A stretch of 64,000 bases of DNA from JAPLST01 sp964397565 (GTDB taxonomy: Bacteria; Auribacterota; UBA3054; JAPLST01), in the NCBI GenBank assembly GCA_964397565.1, contig CAYNJC010000001.1, positions 62,001-126,000 on the forward strand, given 5' to 3'. Positions 9,433-16,976 of this stretch are shown piece by piece; positions within the stretch are counted from its first letter, which is position 1; each line of letters opens with the position of its first letter. Under the pieces are notes generated by a model. It had not been told where the DNA came from and made no database searches. It worked only from the letters and a program-made list of their open reading frames with translations. The translations under genes and the position numbers were made by a program.

Positions 9433-10431
9433 TTAAGGCAGTTTGCGAAAACGGGTGTTCATCAGCACGACGTCGAGCACCAGAAACGCGGCGGCGCCCA
9501 ACGCAAACATGCTGAACAGTTCTTTCCATTCCATATAGTTGAACACTTCAACTTTGGCCTTTTCCATTTTGTCAATATCGCTGTAAATCTGTTGCAACGA
9601 CTTGCTGTCGGTGGCCCGGAAGTATTGGCCGCTGGTGACCGTGGCGATTTCCTTCAGCAGGTTCTCATCAATATCAACCGGTTGGCTCATATATACTTTA
9701 TTGCCGAACGGATCGAGGGCCGGGACCGGCGCCATGCCGCGTGTGCCGGCGCCAATGGTGTAGACTTTGACGCCCAGCGACCGTGCGATGTCCGCCGCCG
9801 TTTGGGGCGAGATCCGGCCACTGTTGTTCTGGCCGTCGGTCAAGAGAATGACGATCTTGCTCTTGCCGCTGGCGCCGCGCAGGCGCGCGACGGCGGTCGC
9901 CAGCGCATCGCCAATGGCGGTGCGGTTTTCGCCCGCCATGCCGATGTGACAGCGATCCACAAATTGGAGCAAGACACCCGAATTCAAGGTCAAGGGGCAT
10001 TGGGTGTAGGCGTCTTCACCGTAGACTACCAAGCCGATCCGATCGTTCTTGCGCTTGTTGATAAAATCGCTGGTGACGACTTTGACGACATCCAGGCGGT
10101 TCTTGCCCTGGGCCAGATCCTCGGCAATCATGCTGCCGGAGGTGTCGAGGGCCAGGACGATGTCAATGCCCTCGGTGCTGATGCGGGTGTCTTCATTGCC
10201 GCGTTGCGGGCGGGCCAGCGCGAGGGTCAGCAAGACCACGGCGGCGCAGCGCAAGATAACCAGGCCGCGCCGCAGATAGACGGAGAATGTGCCGCGAATG
10301 CGCTTCAGCGTGGCAATCGAGGAATAGCGCAGAGTCGCGCCGGCGTGGGCCTGCAGATGCCGCGCAATAATCAGCGGGATTGTCAACAGCAGCAGGAACC
10401 ACCACGGATCGTGAAAGCGCAACATAGCCAT
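9433..10431 (-). CDS. batA: BatA, VWA-domain membrane protein
   Basis: 332 residues with the same layout as BatB: N-terminal membrane helices, a VWA domain with a complete MIDAS (DTSGS, TAIGDAL, LTDGQN), and a C-terminal membrane helix (about 300-320). The start ATG shares one base with the preceding stop (TAATG). It is paralogous to batB, and the two lie adjacent in the usual batA-batB order. Confidence 0.88.
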   Translation of the reverse strand: MAMLRFHDPWWFLLLLTIPLIIARHLQAHAGATLRYSSIATLKRIRGTFSVYLRRGLVILRCAAVVLLTLALARPQRGNEDTRISTEGIDIVLALDTSGSMIAEDLAQGKNRLDVVKVVTSDFINKRKNDRIGLVVYGEDAYTQCPLTLNSGVLLQFVDRCHIGMAGENRTAIGDALATAVARLRGASGKSKIVILLTDGQNNSGRISPQTAADIARSLGVKVYTIGAGTRGMAPVPALDPFGNKVYMSQPVDIDENLLKEIATVTSGQYFRATDSKSLQQIYSDIDKMEKAKVEVFNYMEWKELFSMFALGAAAFLVLDVVLMNTRFRKLP

Positions 10432-11414
10432 TACTCCTGGGTCTCGGATTCGTCGTGACGCACGCGGGTTTCCTCGATGAACTGGACGGCGCAGTCGTGG
10501 GCGCGGGCCGCATCAGCGACACTGGCGTCATAATTTGCGAATTTGACCAAATCACATTCGTGCAGGAACTTGGTCAACACTTCTTGATAGCGCTGCACGA
10601 AGGTGCCGCTGGCGCCGAGCGACTGGAGGAATTCCTCGGTGGTCTGTTCCGGCGCGCGCAGCGCGAAACGATGTTCGATGTACTGCCGCACAATAAGAGA
10701 GAGGGCAAAATAATATGCTTTGAGGTGCCCGGCTTCAACCAAATGCTGCGCAAACAGCGCGCGCAGCGCGGCATAGGCAAGCTCGTGCGCCGGCACCGGC
10801 GGCGGTGGCGGCGTCGGGCGCCGCAAGCGTGTGATGATGACGTGGATGATGCCGGCCAGCGCGAGCGCGGCACAGACCGCAATAATAGTGGCGCGCGTCC
10901 GATGACGCGCGCTGCGCTCGGCCAGCGTGACCGGGCCTTTAATGTCTTTGATCCCGGAAAACAGGTCGCCTTCGCCGGCCACGCTGACGACTTCCACCAC
11001 GATTGGCGTGCTGAAGGCGTCGTTGGTCAGCGCATTGGCGATATAGGGAATGCGCGCCGGCGGAATCTCGTAGACGCCGGTTAGGTAGGTCTCCATCACA
11101 TAGGTATTGGTCTGGTGCATGCGGCCGTCTTTGCCGAGTGCCGCCTCGTTACGGATCCAATCACTGACGGCAAATCCGCCGAGATGCTCGGCAAACTGCG
11201 GCATGGCGAAGGTGATATTCGAGGCGGCATCCACGTCAATGGTATAGCGAATCAAATCGCCGACGTTGATTGTGGGCTTGTCCACAAAAACCCGCACCCG
11301 CAAGGGTGGTTGCTCCGTGGTGATCGTGGCCGCTGCCGGCGCGGGCAGTGCGAAGCCGGCCAGCCACACCAGCACAAGCAGACAAACCATGGAGTCAAGA
11401 GTGCGCATGATCAT
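10431..11414 (-). CDS. BatD/DUF4381-like membrane protein
   Basis: 327 residues: signal peptide (about 8-28), one beta-sandwich region, a single membrane helix (about 178-198), a Pro-rich linker, and a helical cytoplasmic domain (HELAYAALRAL and YYFALSLIVRQYIEHRF). This is the architecture of short BatD-like or DUF4381 proteins found between DUF58 and batA genes. Stop and start share one base with batA, and the start overlaps the upstream gene by 4 nt. Either of two near ATGs (11414 or 11408) may be used. Confidence 0.78.
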   Translation of the reverse strand: MIMRTLDSMVCLLVLVWLAGFALPAPAAATITTEQPPLRVRVFVDKPTINVGDLIRYTIDVDAASNITFAMPQFAEHLGGFAVSDWIRNEAALGKDGRMHQTNTYVMETYLTGVYEIPPARIPYIANALTNDAFSTPIVVEVVSVAGEGDLFSGIKDIKGPVTLAERSARHRTRATIIAVCAALALAGIIHVIITRLRRPTPPPPPVPAHELAYAALRALFAQHLVEAGHLKAYYFALSLIVRQYIEHRFALRAPEQTTEEFLQSLGASGTFVQRYQEVLTKFLHECDLVKFANYDASVADAARAHDCAVQFIEETRVRHDESETQE

Positions 11415-12751
11415 TTCGGCGCCACAGGTGATGATGCAGGTGCGGCAGCCGGGGCCGCATCGCCGAGTCGTTCGTCAAACAGTTGCACGCGGTAGGTGTG
11501 CTGCAAATCATCCAGAACTGATTGCAGCAATGACTGCTGTTTATAGTCCTGATACAATTGCTCGGCCTGAGGCTGGACAGCGGCAAAAGGCTGCAGCGCG
11601 CCCGGCTCGTGCTGGGTGACATTGACCACGGCATAGCCCTTGGCGGTGGCAACCACATTGGTGAGCAGCCCGGTCGGTTGCGCGAGCGTGGCGGCGGCCA
11701 GTGCCGGCTCGTATCCGAGCGCGCCGGCGTTGCCGCGGGCGTCAACCACGAGGGACACAACATTCGACGCAACCGCCGCACGCGCGACCAAGGCGGTGAA
11801 GGCGGTGGCCGGCGCGGCGTCCGCCAGCACGGCATCCAAGTCTGTCTGCGCGGCGGCCCGGGTGGGGTGCAGCCGCACGGTCAGGTGTGCGCGGGCCGGC
11901 GCGGAAAACAGCTCGGGATGGGCTTCATAAAACAGTTTGACATCGCCGGCGGCAACCGGCGCGCCCTTGGCCAGCTCATGCGTGAGGTAGCGTTGCACCA
12001 GCAACTGATCCTCGATGCGCTCGACTTGTTTGCGAATCTCAGGCGCGGCATCCAAGCCCAGCGCGCGGGCTTTCATCGCCAAGAGCCGCTGATTGACCAG
12101 CTGCTCGAGCAGTGCGCGCTTGGCCGCCGAAGTCACGTAGCGTTGCTGCTCGGCGGCGGGCATTTCCTGAATCAGTGCGCGCAGATCGCCGACGGTGATC
12201 GTCGCGTCACCGATGCTCGCCAGCACGGTGGCGCGCTCGTTGGTGCGGCTGGCCGGCTGGTGCAATGCGGTCTCCTGATCGAGCACATAGTTGGCGTCCA
12301 ACGACCGGCCGAGGCGCTCCAAGCAAGTGACGATGAAGCGCGCGGCTTGCGCGCGTTGTGGCGCGGCAGCATCTGCCAGCGCGACCCGATACAGGGCCGC
12401 CAGCGCGTCTTCATAGCGCGCCTCGTCAAAATAAATCTTGCCGATGGTGAACGAGACCGCAGCAATGTCCTGGCTGGTCACCTCCGGCTGCTGCAGATAG
12501 ATGTCAAACTCGCGTGCCGCGCGGTCGTTCAGGCCTTCGCTCATGAGTTTGGTGGCATACTCGCGTTGCTGGGCTGTGGTCCAGCCGGCCTTGCCCGGCA
12601 CGACGGCCGCGGTGAGCGGCAACCATGACCGCACCAGCACTGTCGCGCCGGCCAGCAGGGCGAGCGTCAGGGCAACGAGCGTGATGGCAAGCCACACCCG
12701 GTTGGGTGCGCGGTCTGGCGGCGCGGTCTGCATGTACGAAGGCAGTGTCAT
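11411..12751 (-). CDS. membrane-anchored TPR + SurA/parvulin-like chaperone
   Basis: 446 residues: an N-terminal membrane helix (about 20-42), a TPR-type helical region (about 55-165), then a SurA/PpiC-like arrangement. A helical chaperone segment (ASIGDATITVGDLRALIQ...LLEQLVNQRLLAMKARALGL) is followed by a parvulin-like region after residue 270 (FYEAHPELFSAPARAHLTVRLHP). A periplasmic foldase fits the operon, whose other members expose large beta-domain proteins to the periplasm. It overlaps the genes on both sides by 4 nt. Its presence within a bat operon is uncommon. Confidence 0.72.
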   Translation of the reverse strand: MTLPSYMQTAPPDRAPNRVWLAITLVALTLALLAGATVLVRSWLPLTAAVVPGKAGWTTAQQREYATKLMSEGLNDRAAREFDIYLQQPEVTSQDIAAVSFTIGKIYFDEARYEDALAALYRVALADAAAPQRAQAARFIVTCLERLGRSLDANYVLDQETALHQPASRTNERATVLASIGDATITVGDLRALIQEMPAAEQQRYVTSAAKRALLEQLVNQRLLAMKARALGLDAAPEIRKQVERIEDQLLVQRYLTHELAKGAPVAAGDVKLFYEAHPELFSAPARAHLTVRLHPTRAAAQTDLDAVLADAAPATAFTALVARAAVASNVVSLVVDARGNAGALGYEPALAAATLAQPTGLLTNVVATAKGYAVVNVTQHEPGALQPFAAVQPQAEQLYQDYKQQSLLQSVLDDLQHTYRVQLFDERLGDAAPAAAPASSPVAPK

Positions 12752-13632
12752 AATTTGATGTGTTGCTCGCGTTGCTTGAAAAATCTGACAAGGACATCAA
12801 CATAGCTCTGGTCGGTGCGCACGTCAATGGCCTTGGCGCGCATCTGGCGGAAGCGTTGGGTGCGCTGCTGGCGATCATTGGCGCCCAGGTACTGGAATGC
12901 CTTGCGCACCCGCAGGTCATGGGTGTCGAGCAAGATGCGCTCGCCGGTTTCGGCATCCATCAAGTCGAGGAAGCCGATGTCCGGCAATTCGATTTCACGC
13001 GGATCCGTGATCGTGACCGGAATCAAGTCGTGTTTGCGCGCGGCCAGCAGCATCGCCTTGTCATAGCCCTCCGCCATAAAATCGGAGACCAGGAACACCA
13101 CGCTGCGCCGGGCACAGACGCGCTGCAGAAATTCCAGCGCGTCACGGATATTGGTCGCGCCGTGTTCGGGCTTGTTGAAGTACAAAATTTCACGAATGAC
13201 ACGCAAGACGTGCGAGCGGCCCTTCTTCGGCGGCACATATTTCTCCACCTGATCGGTGAAAATGATCAAGCCGACCCGGTCATTACTGCGAATCGCGGAA
13301 TAGGCCAGCAGGGCGGCCAATTCGGCGGCCACTTCGTTCTTGGTGCGATGAAACGAGCCGAACGAGCCGGACGAACTGGCATCCACCATCAACATCACGG
13401 TCAGCTCGCGCTCCTCAACGAAACGCTTGACGTACGGGTGGCCGGTGCGGGCGGTGACATTCCAGTCAATCGAGCGCACATCGTCGCCGGGCTGGTATTG
13501 CCGCACCTCGTCAAATTCCATGCCGCGGCCTTTGAAGGCGCTCTTGTATTCGCCGGCCATCACCTCGGTCACTTGGTGACTGGTGCGAATCTGGATTTGC
13601 CGAATCTTGGCGATGAGTTCTTTGGGTAGCAT
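12748..13632 (-). CDS. DUF58 family protein (VWA-like, MoxR partner)
   Basis: 294 residues with the DUF58 signature (RSIDWNVTARTGHPYVKRF) at about 73-91, followed by a VWA-like fold (LMVDASSSGSFGS) with an intact D-x-S-x-S. DUF58 proteins are normally encoded directly after moxR. Here a 471-bp gap holding another gene separates the two. The stop overlaps the downstream chaperone gene by 4 nt. Confidence 0.88.
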   Translation of the reverse strand: MLPKELIAKIRQIQIRTSHQVTEVMAGEYKSAFKGRGMEFDEVRQYQPGDDVRSIDWNVTARTGHPYVKRFVEERELTVMLMVDASSSGSFGSFHRTKNEVAAELAALLAYSAIRSNDRVGLIIFTDQVEKYVPPKKGRSHVLRVIREILYFNKPEHGATNIRDALEFLQRVCARRSVVFLVSDFMAEGYDKAMLLAARKHDLIPVTITDPREIELPDIGFLDLMDAETGERILLDTHDLRVRKAFQYLGANDRQQRTQRFRQMRAKAIDVRTDQSYVDVLVRFFKQREQHIKL

Positions 13633-13657
13633 GGCGGTACAGAGCAGAGTTGAAATG

Positions 13658-13680
13658 TTGAAAGGTTTTAGGTTTTAGGT
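13658..13680. repeat. left inverted repeat of four-helix-bundle cassette
   Basis: A tandem of the heptamer TTTTAGG preceded by TTGAAAGG, at the DUF58 side of the inserted gene. It is complementary to the repeat at 14055-14090. Confidence 0.75.
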
Positions 13681-14039
13681 GGGGGCGCGGAATTACGCTT
13701 GAGACTATGTGCCAAATTATAGAGCATGCCTGAGATTTTTTTTGTTTCCTCGACTAATTCATTGCCCATGGTGACATCTATGGCGCCAATCTGCATCGCA
13801 AGATACAGTTGGGTGCGCAGTTCACCGGCGGAACCCTTGGCATAGGCAAGAAAACGCGCAAACTCCCTCTTGCTATTGCGTTCCGCGCCTTCGGCAATGT
13901 TGCTTGGTATGGAAAGCGCCGTGCGCAAAACGTGGTCGCGCAACCAGAATTCTTGAATCTGGCGCAACGCGTGATGCAGTTTCACAACCAAGCCGCATCC
14001 GCGTTTCCAGACATCCAGTTCTTCAAACGATTGGTACAT
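13668..14039 (-). CDS. four-helix-bundle protein (23S rRNA intervening-sequence type)
   Basis: 123 residues, all helical. The opening FEELDVWKRG and the core IPSNIAEGAERNSKREFARFL are hallmarks of the S23/IVP four-helix-bundle family (TIGR02436), first known from open frames in 23S rRNA intervening sequences. A GGGAAGAG ribosome site precedes the ATG at 14039. The gene lies alone in a gap between moxR and DUF58 and is bounded by inverted copies of a TTTTAGG repeat. Most other junctions in this operon overlap by 4 nt, so it looks like an inserted cassette. The molecular role of free-standing members is uncertain. Confidence 0.88.
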   Translation of the reverse strand: MYQSFEELDVWKRGCGLVVKLHHALRQIQEFWLRDHVLRTALSIPSNIAEGAERNSKREFARFLAYAKGSAGELRTQLYLAMQIGAIDVTMGNELVEETKKISGMLYNLAHSLKRNSAPPPKT

Positions 14040-14054
14040 TTTCTCTTCCCTTAT

Positions 14055-14090
14055 AACCTAAAACTTAACACTTTAAAACCTAAAACTTTC
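14055..14090. repeat. right inverted repeat of four-helix-bundle cassette
   Basis: Two CCTAAAACTT units separated by AACACTTTAAAA, in inverted orientation to 13658-13680. The pair encloses the four-helix-bundle gene. Confidence 0.75.
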
Positions 14091-14103
14091 TGTATGTGCT
14101 GCC

Positions 14104-15090
14104 TCACGGCACCTCGATCGCGTCGAAGATGCTCTGCACAATCTGGTCGGCGGTCTTGTCTTCGGCCTCGGCCTCGTACGAGACGATGATGCGGTGGCGC
14201 AAGACGTCGAGCCCGATGGACTTGACGTCCTGGGGCGTGACGTAGCCGCGCCCGCTGATGAAGGCGTGGGCCTTGGCCGCCATGGTCAGGTACAGCGTGG
14301 CGCGCGGCGACGCGCCGTACTGGATATATTGTTTCAGATTCAGTTTGTAGGCTTCCGGCTCGCGCGTTGCGAAGACGATGTCGACAATGTAATCCTTGAT
14401 CTTGTCGTCCATGAAAATGTCTTCGACAATGCCGCGGGCGCGCATGATGTCAGCCGTCGTGACGACCGGCGAGACGCTGGTATCGGCCGCGACATGCGCC
14501 ATGCGGTCTTGAATCGCGCGCTCTTCCTTCTTGTTCGGATAGGTCACTTTCAGCTTCAACATGAAGCGGTCAATCTGCGCTTCCGGCAGCGGATACGTGC
14601 CTTCCTGCTCGATCGGGTTTTGGGTGGCCAACACCAGGAACGGTTCTTCCAATGGGTAGGTGTGATCACCGATCGTGACCTGATGCTCCTGCATCGCCTC
14701 GAGCAGCGCGCTTTGCACCTTGGCAGGTGCGCGGTTGATTTCATCGGCCAGGATGATGTTGGCGAAGATCGGCCCTTTCTTGGTGGTGAAAGCCCCGTCT
14801 TTCGGATTGTAAATCAACGTGCCGATCAAATCCGCGGGCAATAAATCGGGCGTGAATTGGATGCGGTTGAATTTGGCCTGGATCGCGCCGGCGAGCGACT
14901 TGACCGCCAGCGTTTTGGCCAGGCCTGGCACGCCCTCGATCAAAATGTGGCCGTTCGAGAGCAGCCCCACTATCAGGCGGTTGAGCATGTAATCCTGGCC
15001 GATGATCACGTGCTTCAGTTCATCGCGCAAGCGGGTGACAAACGCGCTTTCACGTTGGACGCGGTCGTTGAGTTGCTGGACATCAATCAT
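14104..15090 (-). CDS. moxR: MoxR-family AAA+ ATPase
   Basis: 328 residues: Walker A GVPGLAKT (53-60), Walker B and sensor region IILADEINRAPAKVQ followed by ALLEAMQEHQVT, and the C-terminal AAA lid. This is the AAA_3/MoxR type, a cytosolic ATPase that works with DUF58/VWA partners as a chaperone-like module. The ATG at 15090 overlaps the upstream stop by 4 nt. Downstream, the four-helix-bundle cassette separates it from DUF58. Confidence 0.92.
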   Translation of the reverse strand: MIDVQQLNDRVQRESAFVTRLRDELKHVIIGQDYMLNRLIVGLLSNGHILIEGVPGLAKTLAVKSLAGAIQAKFNRIQFTPDLLPADLIGTLIYNPKDGAFTTKKGPIFANIILADEINRAPAKVQSALLEAMQEHQVTIGDHTYPLEEPFLVLATQNPIEQEGTYPLPEAQIDRFMLKLKVTYPNKKEERAIQDRMAHVAADTSVSPVVTTADIMRARGIVEDIFMDDKIKDYIVDIVFATREPEAYKLNLKQYIQYGASPRATLYLTMAAKAHAFISGRGYVTPQDVKSIGLDVLRHRIIVSYEAEAEDKTADQIVQSIFDAIEVP

Positions 15091-16004
15091 GAGCGGTGCT
15101 CCGGTTGTAGATAATCAAGTTCCTCGGACGTGTGCTGCCGGGGACGGTTACGATCAATCAAAGTGTGGACAAAATCGAGCATGCGGGTCTGGTCATAATC
15201 ACTCGGTGCCTGCCCGCCATAGCGCACGGTGTGGGCCAGGGCCAGCAGGTCACGCGCAACGCTCACGCTGCGGGCATCCAGCCCGGTGGCGCCGTTGCGC
15301 GGCGGCAGATAGGTTTCGAGGCTGCCGATCTGATATTTATCGCGGACATAGTCGCGCAACACCGTTTCCAATTCGCCAAAATAACGCGCCGTGTCGCCTT
15401 GCATGCGCAACTGTTTCAGCCCCATCAGCCGCGCCGTGTAGGCATCTTCCAGGCAGTGCTCGACGGGCAGCACCGGTGCGCGCCGGCGCCGCCGCACCAT
15501 GCAGACGCCGCCGAAGGCAAACAGCGCCACGGCCGCGATTGCCGCGCCACCCAGCATCAGGGGCGCGTGCAGCGCGCGGGCGGGCGGCGCGACGGTCAGC
15601 GTGATGCCGGCCAGTTGCCGCCGCTGCTTTTCCTCGCGATTGCTCGGGCGATATTCCACCTGGATCGGGCCGGTCTCAACGGTCGTGCCGACACTGTTGG
15701 TAACCAGCAGCCTAAAATGATGGACCGTGCGTTGCACCAGTTGCGACAACATCGTGGTGGTTTCGCCGAATGAAAGGTGGTCTTCGATGACCAAGCCGGC
15801 GAGCTGTGGCATGCTGGGCGTGTAGACGACGTACATGATGTCGCTTTGCGGCCATTCGGCCGTGACGGTCAGGTCGAACGTCGCCTGCGGCGGCAAGGCG
15901 TTGACCGGTTGGCCGGCACGGTGCGCGACGGCACTGAACTCGATCTCGGCCAGCGCCGGGCTGCCGAGTGCGAGGACCATCAATGTGACCATGCCATGCT
16001 TCAT
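15087..16004 (-). CDS. short BatD-like membrane protein, first gene of the bat operon
   Basis: About 305 residues from the ATG at 16004: signal peptide (MKHGMVTLMVLALGSPALA), a beta-rich exported domain, one membrane helix (about 170-190), an Arg-rich stop-transfer segment (MVRRRRR) and a helical cytoplasmic tail (LKQLRMQGDTARYFGELETVLRDYV). An in-frame ATG at 16034 is less likely: a TATACT -10 candidate lies at 16038-16043, so transcription would start near 16031. It is the third BatD-like protein in the cluster and overlaps moxR by 4 nt. Confidence 0.75.
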   Translation of the reverse strand: MKHGMVTLMVLALGSPALAEIEFSAVAHRAGQPVNALPPQATFDLTVTAEWPQSDIMYVVYTPSMPQLAGLVIEDHLSFGETTTMLSQLVQRTVHHFRLLVTNSVGTTVETGPIQVEYRPSNREEKQRRQLAGITLTVAPPARALHAPLMLGGAAIAAVALFAFGGVCMVRRRRRAPVLPVEHCLEDAYTARLMGLKQLRMQGDTARYFGELETVLRDYVRDKYQIGSLETYLPPRNGATGLDARSVSVARDLLALAHTVRYGGQAPSDYDQTRMLDFVHTLIDRNRPRQHTSEELDYLQPEHRS

Positions 16005-16037
16005 ACTGTTAGATAAAAGCAGGTTACATGCCAAAAC

Positions 16038-16043
16038 AGTATA
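16038..16043 (-). promoter_or_regulatory. candidate -10 of the bat operon
   Basis: TATACT on the minus strand, 33 nt before the ATG at 16004. No convincing -35 is seen at 17 bp. Confidence 0.45.
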
Positions 16044-16148
16044 AGCATGCAGTGCAGTTGTTTACATTGTTGTTCTCATTCCGCCGGTGGGTCAAAACAT
16101 CTGCAATGGTCATTTTGACCACATGTGCTGCGCAAGCGGAAAAATTAA

Positions 16149-16175
16149 CAAAGAGTAAACGAGTAAGGGAGCAGA
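16149..16175. repeat. 27-bp purine-rich dispersed repeat, copy 1
   Basis: This 27-bp segment (ACAAAGAGTAAACGAGTAAG then GGAGCAG) matches 35590-35616 at 24 of 27 positions in the same orientation. Both copies are intergenic. Confidence 0.75.
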
Positions 16176-16229
16176 GACGCAAACGACTTTTTCTGTCGAC
16201 TGCACACGCCGCTTGCGACGGAAGCAATT

Positions 16230-16469
16230 TCAACCTTTGGCATCCTCGACGGTTGTCAACGCCCAAATCATGGTCACAATCCAGCCGATCAGCGACCAGC
16301 CCAGCAGGATGTTCACCCAAATAATTGCGCGCCGGTTGGGGTGTTTTCTGAACACGGCGATGAAGGTGGGCAGGCAGTAGACGGCGATCGTCGGCAGGAA
16401 AATGATAATAAGCGCAACGATGACCGCAATATGAGCAATGATCGATTCCATAGTACCTATGCCAAACAT
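16230..16469 (-). CDS. superinfection immunity-like small membrane protein
   Basis: 79 residues with two membrane helices. The loop and second helix (FRKHPNRRAIIWVNILLGWS followed by LIGWIVTMIWAL) match the superinfection immunity family (PF14373), related to phage T4 Imm. The ATG at 16469 has an AAGGAG site 6 nt upstream (16476-16481 on this strand) and a strong promoter. In chromosomes such genes often occur without phage context, as here. A role in blocking DNA entry is an inference from the family name only. Confidence 0.85.
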   Translation of the reverse strand: MFGIGTMESIIAHIAVIVALIIIFLPTIAVYCLPTFIAVFRKHPNRRAIIWVNILLGWSLIGWIVTMIWALTTVEDAKG

Positions 16470-16505
16470 ACGCTACTCCTTGCGTGAACATTATGTGCTG
16501 AGAGC

Positions 16506-16534
16506 ATTATAGCGTCTGACAGATGGGCGGTCAA
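16506..16534 (-). promoter_or_regulatory. sigma70-type promoter of superinfection-immunity-like gene
   Basis: TTGACC (16534-16529), 17-bp spacer, TATAAT (16511-16506) on the minus strand, 37 nt before the ATG. Confidence 0.85.
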
Positions 16535-16921
16535 CCCGGCGGGGCCCAGTTCGCCAGCAGCGCGTGTTACTGGTAGCCGCCGCACGGCGTGCGGCGTGCT
16601 GCACATAACGCGGAACGCCGTTCCGCGGCTGCGGCGGACGTGCGTGATCTACGCCACGCGCGCCGCGCGGGGCATCTTATACAAAGAGCATTGGATCGTC
16701 AACTGCATTCCTTACCTTGAAACTGCGCGCCAGGCACTTCTTTACCTCCTTATGGCGAAATCGTCTCCGCGCGCCGTAGCCGCGTTGCCGGTAAGCGCCG
16801 TGTAGCAGCCGTGCCGCATGTGTGCGCGTGAGGCCCACGTGATGGTACTGTTCCAGAGGCATTCTTACGTGAGGCAACCGCCTCCCGTTCAGCAACATTT
16901 TACTTGAGGCAGCTCGGCTGT
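16535..16921. other. intergenic region with GC palindrome
   Basis: No credible gene. It holds CGCGGAACG-C-CGTTCCGCG, a perfect 9-bp inverted repeat at 16609-16627 that recurs at 50450-50468. The rest looks like decayed sequence. Short frames here have no family resemblance. Confidence 0.6.
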
Positions 16922-16950
16922 TTGACGCGCGGGCATGATGGCGGTACAAT
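16922..16950 (+). promoter_or_regulatory. promoter of comEC
   Basis: TTGACG (16922-16927), 17-bp spacer, TACAAT (16945-16950), followed by a GGGGG ribosome site just before the ATG at 16977. Confidence 0.8.
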
Positions 16951-16976
16951 AGCAGTAACGAGCTTCTTGGGGGCGA

